A DNA stretch of 11,292 nt. It comes from Auxenochlorella pyrenoidosa (lineage: Eukaryota; Chlorophyta; Trebouxiophyceae; Chlorellales; Chlorellaceae). Position 1 is the stretch's first letter. Each line of letters starts with the position of its first letter. Below the pieces are notes generated by a model. The model made no database searches, was not told where the DNA came from, and saw only the letters and a program-made list of their open reading frames with translations. The DNA lies in the NCBI GenBank assembly GCA_001430745.1, contig KQ481938.1:1002497-1013788 (forward strand), in the 5' to 3' direction. Position numbers and translations under genes: made by a program. Of this stretch, positions 1 through 7,697 are shown in pieces.

Positions 1-199
1 AAGCAGGAGGGCGGAGGGGCTTTTTCCAGGCAGAGTGTTTGGCTGGCTGTTGCGCTCTGCTGCTGCCCAAGCTCCACAGACTGGGCTGAGGGACGGCAAC
101 ACTGGGGCCCAAGGGGGGGGCAAGTGATTTGTCTGTGCCACGCCCGGTGTGCAGCCCTCCCGGTGCTCATGCTTGCTTGCTGCCTCACACCTGTCGCAG

Positions 200-688
200 G
201 AGGACTGGCTGGCAGACCTGAACCCCGAGTCCCTGGTGGTGGTCAAGGGCGCGTATGCCACGCCCGAGCTTGCCAAGGCCAAGCCTGGGGACAGGTGGGT
301 CGAACCCAGCCCGCTCGGTTGCAGCCCGCTTTGGTTGCAGCCCGCTGCTTGCGGTGGTGCTGCCGCGGCGCTTGAAGCCCACCTGGGCTGGCCGGGCCTG
401 CGCAATGGCGTATGCGCCACACCCTAGCGGGCATCTGGACACTGCTACGGGCATCAAGCGTCCAAATGCGCGTGGCGGTGCGCTGGTGCGCCCACCCTCA
501 AGAGTTGCGCCTGCTGAGCCGGCGCTGCAACCTCCTTGCCTCCCCTTGGCAGGTTCCAGCTGGAGCGGCTGGGCTACTTCTGCGCGGACCCAGACTCTGC
601 TGCGGGCGGCCTGGTGCTCAACCGCACCTGCGCGCTCAAGGAGAGCTTCCCCAAGCAGACGGCCGGCAAGATCCAGCACAAGAAGTGA
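200..688 (+). CDS. Glutaminyl-tRNA synthetase (Gln-tRNA ligase), C-terminal end, partial at left edge
   Basis: Two exons are visible: 200-294 and 553-688 (TGA at 686-688), joined by a GT-AG intron 295-552 that splits an Arg codon. They encode the last 76 residues. The enzyme charges tRNA-Gln with glutamine in the cytosol. Seen directly: [12 protein letters not shown], then [18 protein letters not shown], then [12 protein letters not shown], the order found at the end of the second anticodon-binding beta-barrel of GlnRS/GluRS-type class I synthetases. The wording RFQxERLGYFxxDPDS points to GlnRS rather than GluRS. A short Lys-rich tail (KIQHKK) ends the protein. The acceptor at 199 follows a pyrimidine-containing stretch and the exon opens in frame with [10 protein letters not shown]. 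Bases 1-199 look like the preceding intron; I see no further exon there. The catalytic Rossmann domain lies upstream of the window. No TGTAA signal was found between the stop and the next gene. Confidence 0.88.
295..552 (+). repeat. Intron holding a 16-bp-period tandem duplication
   Basis: This is the last intron of the glutaminyl-tRNA synthetase gene. It contains GGTTGCAGCCCGCT at 317-330 and again at 333-346, preceded by a partial copy ending near 315. Each copy carries a cryptic TGCAG. No coding content is apparent. Confidence 0.5.
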
Positions 689-840
689 GCGCGCCCGCTC
701 TCGCACGCAGCGGCAGCTCGATGTGGGGCACGGCCCATGTTGCGTCAGCCCTGGCGCCCCACTGGTCAGCTCCGCTGCCGAAAGTGGGTGCAGCAGCCAC
801 CAGCCAGCCACAGAGCCAGTTGGCGCCCGTGTACACTACA

Positions 841-868
841 GCAGCAGCAGCACTAGCAGCAGCAGCAG
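841..868 (+). repeat. Imperfect GCA trinucleotide repeat
   Basis: Four GCA units, a CTA interruption, then five GCA units, about 150 bases after the synthetase stop codon. It lies outside the coding models, so it is probably 3' UTR or intergenic. Confidence 0.75.
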
Positions 869-898
869 TCGCCTTGGGCGCTCCCGCCGTCTATTCTT

Positions 899-906
899 TT
901 TCCCGC
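899..906 (+). promoter_or_regulatory. Candidate E2F/DP binding site upstream of cyclin B
   Basis: TTTCCCGC, a perfect match to the E2F/DP consensus TTTSSCGC, lies inside a longer run of T (897-901) followed by CCCGCAC. It is about 620 bases before the cyclin ATG and about 210 after the synthetase stop. The RB-E2F-DP pathway controls cell-cycle genes in plants and Chlamydomonas. An 8-mer also occurs by chance, so only its placement near a mitotic cyclin gives it weight. Confidence 0.35.
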
Positions 907-1522
907 ACGCTCGACCCAGTCTTTCCTGCTCTGCGGTCATACTTCGCGTGGAAATCCAAGCACATTATGTTAGATGAGAGGACATGCAAGTACAATCAAT
1001 CGCCTGCGGGTGAATGAGGGGGAACCAGTGGGCGCGCCCTGCATCTGGGGATACGTGCCAGGCAGGTCAATCAAGGGTGGCCACCAAGACACGAGCCTCT
1101 CCTCGCATGCAAGCCAAACATGCAGCAATAGAGGGTTATCACGTGTTTTACCGATCGGCAAGTGCAAGGGGCAGGCGTTTGGTGGCAGAGCAGCACGACC
1201 TGGCTGTCCTGGCCTGTCACCACCTGGCTGCACCATGCACTTGACGCTGGCAGGCCACTCTAGTACACTGCTGCATCTCGGGCTCTTTCCCCTGATGCCG
1301 GCAACTCCAGACGACGCTTCATGTGCTGTTCAAGCGCTCTGCAGACCGGGAAGTCTGATGAAACATGGGGCTGTGATGCCGCCCGAGATGGGCGAACTGC
1401 CGGCGTGCACGCTGTGCCGGTTCAAGCCATGTCCCTTCGGCCCAACTTCTGGCCCATTGAGATGTCCGTGGCTTTCTGCCCTCTCCCAGGATCTTTCAGG
1501 TAGCTCAGGCACGGCCTCCATC

Positions 1523-4030
1523 ATGCAGGCCGCCCGCGCAGACGCCGAGAACGGGCTCAACGCCCAGGCGGCCAAGGCCGTGGCCGCAGGCGGCGCCAAG
1601 GGCCCAGTTGCGGGCGCTGGCAGCCGCAGGTGAGGCGCCGGAACAGGCCGTTGGCTGCTGGGGCTACAAACGGTCTGCCCCCCGGCCCGCCCAAGCCCCT
1701 GGCTTTCCCACCCTGCAGGGCGCTTGGTGACATCGGCAATCTGGTGGGAGGCTTCTCCAACAAAGTGCAAGTGGGCAAGGAGCAGGCCGGCGAAGCCAAG
1801 GGAGCCGCGGTGAGTTGGGTCGCGGGGCTGGACTGCTTTCGAGACCTCCAGGGAGGGCGATTTGCCAGCAGGCGGCCTCCCGGCCCGCCCCGGACCACCC
1901 CGCAGCTGCGGCCAGGTGACGGCAGCCCCACCCCCCTGCCTCCCTCTCGTTGCAGGCCCGCCCTGGCGTCCTCACCCGCCGGGCAGCCGCCCAGCTGGCC
2001 GCCGCGGGCGCCGGCACCAGCCAGGTGGGCGCCGCTAGGGCTTGCTTGAAGGGTGGCCTCCGCGACCATGGCACATGTGCTCACATGGCGCGCGACCGCC
2101 GCCCGCACGGCCCACCCTTGCTGCCCTCCCGCTCCACCTCGTGCAGGCCGGCAACGCTGGCAGCTGGGGTGCTGCCAAGCCGCGCAACGGCCTGCGCCCC
2201 CGCGACAGCAATGTGCCGGTGGTCAGCCAGGCGGCGGCGGCAGCCGCCCCGCCTGCGGACAAGCCCGCCCCCGCCGGCCGCAGCATGAGCCAGCTGCTGC
2301 ACGACCGCAGCGAGGCAGCCATGAGCGCCGGCAAGTCCAGGGAGCAGCGCGCGCCCGCGGTGCCCGACATTGACAGCGTCGACGCCCACGACCCGCTGGC
2401 CGCCACCGACTTTGTGACCGACATCTTCTCGTACTACAAGCGTGTTGAGCCGCAGCTGCGCGTAGCGCCCGACTACATGTCCCGCCAGGTGGGTGTGTGG
2501 CCATCGGACCGCGGTGCAGCACCTGGGAGCAGTGCTTTTCGGAGGGCCCAGTGGTATGCCAACACCCAGGGCGCAGGCGGCTGACAACCAACAGTTTGTC
2601 GGCAGCCTGCTGGCTGCTGCGCCCCCTGCCCTGCTCCTGGCCGCTGCCCAGCCTGCCCTCCCCCCTCCCTTCCTGGCTGCAGACCGACATCAACGACAAG
2701 ATGCGCGCCATCCTGATCGACTGGCTGGTGGATGTGCACCTCAAGTTCAAGGTGGGTGTGTGCCTGGAGCGGGCAACCCCATGGAGGCCACCACGTGGCA
2801 GGCGCCTGCTTGAGCTCACCACCCCCAAGCCCTGCACCTCTGCAGCTTGACTGCCCACGCTTCTCTGTCCAGCCTGCCAGCAGTGGCAGAGCCCCCACCT
2901 GGACGACTCTTCCTAACAGCCAATGCCCCCATCCTTCCCCTCCCTCCCCTGCCCCGCAGCTCATGCCCGAGACGCTGTACCTGACGGTCAACCTGATCGA
3001 CCGCTTCCTGGAGGCCAAGCAGGTCACCCGCAAGCACCTGCAGCTGGTGGGCGTGACCGCCATGCTGGTGGCCTCCAAGTACGAGGAGATCTGGGCGCCC
3101 GAGGTGCGCGACTTTGTCTACATCTCCGACCGCGCCTACACCCGCGACCAGATCCTCAACATGGAGAAGATCATGCTCAACTGCCTGCGCTTCAACCTGA
3201 CGGTGCCCAGTGAGTGCGGGCAGGGGAGGCAAGGGGAGTAAGACCAAACGAGGATCTGCCCGGCAGCAGTGCGCGCTACGGCACTGTGTGCAGTGCAAAC
3301 TGTTTTGGCCCAGGCTCTCACTCCGGCCCGTTCCCCAAACCCTGGCCCCGCAGGCATCTACAACTTCCTGGGCCGCAACTTCAAGGCGGCGGGCGTGACC
3401 ACCCACAAGGAGGTGACGCTGCTGGCCACCTACCTGGTGGAGCTCAGCCTGGTGGACTACGCCTCCCTCAAGGTGGGCAGAGGGTGTGTGTGTGGGCGGG
3501 GGCCAGCTACATGCAGTCACCTGGGCTGGCCCACCAGCACCTTGCTGTGCCAGCCTCGCTCGCACAACTCTCGCTGCCGTCGCGCCCCCGCTTACCTGCC
3601 CTGCGCCCTCCTCCCCGCTCCCTGCAGTTCCCGTACTCCCAGATCGCGGCCGCCGCCACGTACGTGGCCCAGCTGGCGGTGGGCGTGGCCGACCCGTACA
3701 GCCACACCCTGCAGCGCTACTCTGGCTACACGCTGCCCGCCATCATGGACTGCGCGCAGCACCTGGCCAACCTGATGCGCAAGGCGCCCAACAGCTCGCT
3801 GGTGGCGGTGTACAAGAAGGTGGGTGGGGGCTGGCAGGGAGCGTGAGGACAGGCGGCAAACTGCGCGGGCAGGCTACCTGTCTGCCTTGTGCTGCACCAA
3901 GGCTGGCATCTCTGCGAGGCTCACTGCTCCCCCCGCGCCCACCGCTGCTGTCCTGCAGTACTCAAGCGAGAAGATGCAGAAGATCGCGCTCACCTACGAG
4001 GCCCCCGCAGCACTGCTGGTGCAGCAGTGA
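1523..4030 (+). CDS. CYCB1: B-type mitotic cyclin, complete, nine exons, 436 aa
   Basis: Exons: 1523-1629, 1719-1809, 1956-2024, 2147-2488, 2683-2751, 2960-3209, 3354-3472, 3628-3819, 3959-4030. All eight introns are GT-AG and phase is consistent. The protein is the regulatory partner of a cyclin-dependent kinase (CDKA/CDKB in plants and algae) that drives mitosis in the nucleus. Seen: a destruction box RRALGDIGN at residues 35-43 (RxxLxxIxN), target of APC/C ubiquitination; an Ala/Pro-rich linker; the run-up DIDSVDAHDPLAA near residue 160; cyclin_N from MRAILIDWLVDVH at 210-222, including the MRAIL patch and the HLKF form of the B-type HxKF motif; LMPETLYLTVNLIDRFL; KYEEIWAPEV; then cyclin_C from about residue 308. 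Length is usual for plant B cyclins. No KEN box was seen. The start is the nearest ATG giving a short N-terminus before the D-box; in-frame ATGs upstream make it the least certain point. B1 versus B2 is not settled. Confidence 0.93.
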
Positions 4031-4888
4031 GCTGGTGCCAACAGCTGTGCGGCGCTCGGCGGCGTGCCCGGCAGAGGCCGTGGCCCCCGCCCGCAACAGC
4101 GCCGGCTGCGAGGCCACCCTGCCGGCAAGCTGTACCCTATAGGGCAGACAGGAAACCCCTCTGCGCAGTGCCACCTTTAGGACAGCAAGCAACACTGTGT
4201 CATTCTTCCCCAGCTCCCCATAGTTAAGCCCCCCTCCTCCCTCCTCGCTGGCCAAGTCCGCCTCCCTGCTCTCACTCCCCCTGTACTGCCTCCCTGCTGT
4301 TCACAAACCTATGCGAACCAGTTGGTTCTCCGCTCTCTCTCAGTCGCGGCAAGCTGGCTTTCCCCCATTCGGCTTGCCCACATTTTCCCACCTGACCCCC
4401 CCCGCTGACACGTGGACGCCGCGATAAGGCGCGCCCCCCCGACCCGGCCCCACGCCTGTAATTGGCGTTGAAATCTCGGCAGGCAGCAGGAAAGCAAGGT
4501 GCGGTCAGGAGAAGGGAGAGGCATGGGTGCAGGCAGGGAGTCGGCTCCAGCGACTGCTTGCCGACTGAGCGTCCTGCTCCGTCGTACTCCTGCCCAGCCT
4601 CCTGCATGCGTCCATTGACATCCCATAAGCTGGAATGAATGCATCTCCCTTCCTCGCTTCTCTGATAGTTTGAACGGACTGCTGACCAAGTAGCCATGCG
4701 TGGGGCTGTAGCCTGTGGCAGAGCAGGCAGAGCACGCCGCGCGCCCTGCCCGCCGTCTGCCGAGCTCTGGGCGGTCGCACCCGTTTCCAACACATTTCGC
4801 CACTGCGCATGAGCCCCTCACGGACCACCACACGCCCTTGCAGCACCTCCAGAGCTTGGCGAAAGGTCGCCCCGAGTCTCTTGAAGCG
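4031..4888 (+). other. Cyclin 3' UTR and promoter of the SET-domain gene
   Basis: No gene is seen here. The first ~430 bases are read as cyclin 3' UTR ending near the TGTAA at 4457-4461. The remainder is the probable promoter and 5' UTR of the SET gene. Long open frames on the minus strand across 4309-5586 encode biased, family-less protein and overlap real exons, so they are not genes. Confidence 0.55.
4457..4461 (+). terminator. Probable poly(A) signal of cyclin B
   Basis: TGTAA, the standard polyadenylation signal of green algae, 427 bases after the cyclin stop codon. It is rare in this GC-rich sequence and is the first copy downstream of that gene on this strand. Confidence 0.5.
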
Positions 4889-7332
4889 ATGAGGGGCACT
4901 GTTACCGCGCTTTCTGTAGCGCTGATTGCACTGATCGCATGCAGCTCTGCCGACCACAGCGTCGAGCAAGCTCTACTCGATTGGGTGGCCGCCCACGGCG
5001 GCCAGGCAAGAAGGGGCGCTGCCGTCACAGCCAACTGCATTGCATGCAGTAGGCATGTGCAATCGTCTGCCGCAAGTTTGGCGCTACAGTATAGGCAGGT
5101 GTTGCCTTTAATGTTCTGCCCCAGCTGCCATCTCTTCCGCCGTGCCGCCGCAGGTGCGCTTCCGCGTTGCGCGGCCCTGCGCCACCTGCGAGCGCGGCGC
5201 GGTGGCCACCCGCGCCGTTGCAGCAGGCGAGGAGCTGGCACGCATCCCGGCCGCCACCAGCCTGCCCCTGCGCGGCATCGACAGCCTGGCAGAGGCGGCC
5301 TTCCTACTCCTGGAGCAGCTGCACGGCAACGCCAGCTTCCGGCGCAGCTTTGAGCCATTCCTGGCGGCGATGCCGGCTGCGGGGGAGCTGCTGGCGCTGG
5401 AGGCCTTGTCCGATGCTGAGCTGGCAGAGCTGCAGACGCCCGCACTGGTGGGTGTGGATGGCGTGGGGCCAGGGCTGCTCCGGGGCACACAATGCGCTGC
5501 CTGGCCCAGCACATGCATGCTGCAGCCCTGAGCACTGCACACCGGGCAGCAGCAGCATCGGCTGCGCTCGCTGCATGCCCCCCCAACCCTCTTGCACAGC
5601 ATCATGGGAGGAGTTGGAATGCCTGCCGCCTGCACAGCCGTGCTTGCACCCCACCACGTGTCTACGCTGGCAAGCATGCTGCCCCCGCCCCCCGCGCCCC
5701 CCCCCCCTCCCCCCCCGCAGGAGCGCCTGGCCAGGGGCAAGCGGCGCGAGGTCCAGAGCGTGTACTCGCGCCGCAAGCAGGCGGCGTCCTGGCTGGCACT
5801 GCCGGAGCTGCAACACATGACCAGCCTGGTGAGGGGCGTGCACACTGGGCTGCGTGATGGCCGTGGCTCCGGCCTGCATGCCAGGATGACCCCTCTCATG
5901 ACCATTGAGTGTCGCCTGGTCGAGCTAGGGAGAGCCCGGGGAGAGCTCAGGGCGCCCTCCTTGATCTTGTCTTCTCTCTTTCCGCCATGCCCCGGCTCTG
6001 CACTTGCCCCACCCCAGCCCCTGCTCAGCCCTGGCCCCGTTGCCCGGCCCCGGCAGGTCCGCACCCGCAGCTTTGCGCAGCTGCTGGGCCGGCGCCGCCT
6101 GGTGCCCGCGCTTGACATGCTGAACCACTCAGAAGAGCCAAATACCCGTGTGGCAGGTAAACTATGCGTGCCGGGGCGCAGCCCGCGTTGAGTCTGTGCT
6201 GTTTCCTCAGCTGTGCTTGCTGCCCAGTCAAGCACGGCAGCGCAGGCGTAGTGCACAACATGCTGCACAGCCAGCTGACCCGGCCGCGCTGCTCTCATGC
6301 CGCTACATCGTGCAGATGATGGCCGCAGCTTCCTGCTGCTGCTGGCCACACGGCCCATCGCAGCGGGCGAGGAGCTGACCCTGCAGTACAAGGCGGGGGT
6401 ACTGCACCGCCCCGATGCCTCGCTGGCACTCTACGGATTCCTGCCGCCTGCGCCTGGGAGCGGCGCCCCGCTGCTGCCCGCTGCTGACCTGCCATCCTTC
6501 ATGGCGGCCAACCCGCACAAGCCCAGCGATGCAACAGACGACCGCAGCGGTGAGCTTCGTTTCGTTTAGTAAATTTCCAGATGTTGGGCAGAAGCCGGGT
6601 CGTAATGCAGTTGCTGCGCCCCTCTGCACCGCCCACTAGCCAGCCAGCGCTCCTCAGCAACCTGCAGGCGAGACCGCAGCAGCCTGCAGGCGAGCAAACC
6701 GCTGCGGACGGTACATCCCCCCGGTTGTCCCCCTCTGCGCTTCAACTTGCGCCCGTACCCGATCTGCGCCTGCCATGCCTGCAGTGCCAACAGCCACTGC
6801 CAGCTGGGCAGCTCGGCTGGTCATGCTGGCAGAATATGACCGCCTGTCCCGTGCCCTGGCAGCCATGCCAACGAGTGCGGAGCAGGATGTGGCCCTGCTG
6901 GCGCCTGGTGCTGAGCTGGCCCAAGGCGCAGTCGGCACCGCTGATGGCGCGGCCACGTGGCAGCGGCGGGTGCTGGTGCAGTTCAGGCTGCACCGCAAGC
7001 GTGCTCTGCGCGCTGCCCTGGCACGCATGGAGGCGGCTTGGGGTGAGCTCCCCAGCCTGTGCGCCCCGCCCAGGAACTGTGCCGCACGGGCCGCCAGCCT
7101 GGCGCTGGCACCTGCCACAGGCAGCTCCGCCCAGGCTTCGCCCCTGGTGGCTATGCTGGGCTTGCTACCCCCTGTTTTGCTGGAAGCGCTTGGCACCGCA
7201 GTCCTGTGGGCCTGGAGGCTCCGCCACATTGGAGTGGCGCCCCTGCTAGCGCAGCCTGACATTCTTGTGCCCCTCGCCTGCGGCGCCGCCATGCTGTTCA
7301 TGGCGCGGCGGGGAGGCCTGCGCATGCGGTGA
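4889..7332 (+). CDS. SET-domain protein methyltransferase, Rubisco-LSMT/SETD3-like, with predicted membrane segments, 466 aa
   Basis: Exons: 4889-5005, 5154-5447, 5721-5828, 6057-6156, 6316-6549, 6785-7332; phase is consistent. The family transfers methyl groups from S-adenosylmethionine to lysine (Rubisco, aldolase, others) or histidine (actin, by SETD3). Seen in order: RGAVATRAVAAGEELARIP at 53-71 (first SET strand, cofactor side); a helical insert of about 100 residues; RSF at 177-179; ALDMLNHSEEPN ending at 202 (NHS 196-198, PN 201-202); AGEELTLQY with the likely catalytic Tyr at 231; then a helical region (TSAEQD, RRVLVQFRLHRKR) matching the Rubisco-LSMT substrate-binding domain. Odd: residues 4-18 form a hydrophobic leader ending ACSSAD, like a signal peptide, and residues 405-428 and 444-458 form two hydrophobic segments followed by a basic tail (RRGGLRMR). 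The first intron begins with GC. An in-frame ATG at 4715 would lengthen the N-terminus; 4889 is preferred for its leader and purine at -3. Substrate unknown. Confidence 0.85.
5006..5153 (+). other. GC-AG intron (first intron of the SET gene)
   Basis: The donor reads CAG|GCAAGA and the acceptor CCGCAG|GTGCGC. Joining 5005 to 5154 keeps phase 0 and gives HGGQ-VRFRVA, a normal start to this SET subfamily. The nearby GT at 5049-5050 would give the wrong phase. GC donors are a recognised minor class whose consensus, AG|GCAAGT, is nearly matched here. Confidence 0.7.
5682..5716 (+). repeat. C-rich polypyrimidine tract before a splice acceptor
   Basis: Almost uninterrupted C with a few G and T, ending four bases before exon 3 of the SET gene at 5721. 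It serves as the polypyrimidine tract; U2AF normally favours U, so an essentially all-C tract is notable. The reverse strand is G-rich. Confidence 0.7.
6661..6694 (+). repeat. 12-bp direct repeat with candidate alternative acceptors
   Basis: CCTGCAGGCGAG occurs at 6661-6672 and 6683-6694 within the last intron of the SET gene. Each copy contains a CCTGCAG acceptor-like motif. Use of the first (exon from 6668) would keep the reading frame open to the annotated exon and add 39 residues; use of the second would shift the frame. Confidence 0.55.
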
Positions 7333-7470
7333 GGTGCATGCCTGGCCGCCAGTTGCAACAACAGCAGCCTTGCCACAAGGGCCTCGGGGCTGCGTGTGTT
7401 CCACGATGGAGCCCTGGCTCAAGCGAGGAAGAGTGCGCCCCAGGCGTTGCAGCAGCTGCCCACAACCTTC

Positions 7471-7475
7471 TGTAA
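7471..7475 (+). terminator. Probable poly(A) signal of the SET gene
   Basis: TGTAA, 138 bases after the SET gene stop codon, a typical position for the green-algal polyadenylation signal. Confidence 0.65.
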
Positions 7476-7613
7476 CCGAAATTCCACAGAACCTGCTGCC
7501 GCCACCTACGTGACCTACGTCGACTTGCCAGGGGAGATGCGGGCAGCAGCGGCAGTGCTTGCACTCTTGAGGGCTCAACAGCAATGCTGGCATGCAGCAT
7601 CATTGATGATGGA

Positions 7614-7618
7614 TTACA
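7614..7618 (-). terminator. Probable poly(A) signal of the enoyl-CoA reductase gene
   Basis: TTACA on the plus strand, so TGTAA on the minus strand, about 80 bases after the stop codon of the reductase. Cleavage would fall near 7600. Confidence 0.65.
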
Positions 7619-7697
7619 TCATATGGGTGCTTGGTGCCAGTGCGCAGCGCTGGCAGAGGCGCCGCAGAGCAGCTCAACGAGGAGCGAGCGCCCCAAC

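Larger units (their letters stand above)
689..1522 (+). other. Intergenic region: synthetase 3' UTR and cyclin B promoter/5' UTR
   Basis: These 834 bases separate the synthetase stop from the chosen cyclin start. They hold a GCA trinucleotide run (841-868), an E2F-like site (899-906) and a CACGTG palindrome (1140-1145). Base composition dips around 950-1010, the most AT-rich stretch nearby and a reasonable place for the gene boundary. A reading frame stays open through 974-1633, but its residues before 1523 resemble no cyclin N-terminus. AG-ended pyrimidine stretches near 1480-1500 leave room for a 5' UTR intron. No RNA gene was recognised. Confidence 0.5.
7333..7697. other. Convergent intergenic spacer (tail to tail)
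   Basis: 365 bases between the stop codons of the SET gene (+) and the enoyl-CoA reductase gene (-). It contains one green-algal poly(A) signal for each strand, about 140 bases apart, so the transcripts probably end without overlapping. Open frames crossing it have no family resemblance. Confidence 0.7.

Noticed and set aside
1140..1145. CACGTG (G-box-like) upstream of cyclin B
   Set aside because: The same hexamer recurs several times in introns of this window, so it is probably chance in GC-rich DNA.
974..1522. Extension of the cyclin reading frame upstream of 1523
   Set aside because: The frame is open, but the residues (Cys/Pro/Leu-rich) do not resemble a cyclin N-terminus, and the ATG at 1523 puts the D-box at the usual distance from the start.
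4309..5586. Minus-strand open frame of 425 codons
   Set aside because: It overlaps exons 1 and 2 of the SET gene antisense. It is Ala/Arg/Cys/Ser-rich with no recognisable motif, the pattern expected from high GC suppressing stop codons.
5108..6391. Minus-strand open frame of 427 codons
   Set aside because: It is antisense to four phase-consistent SET exons, compositionally biased, contains a Gly run from the C tract, and has no family resemblance.
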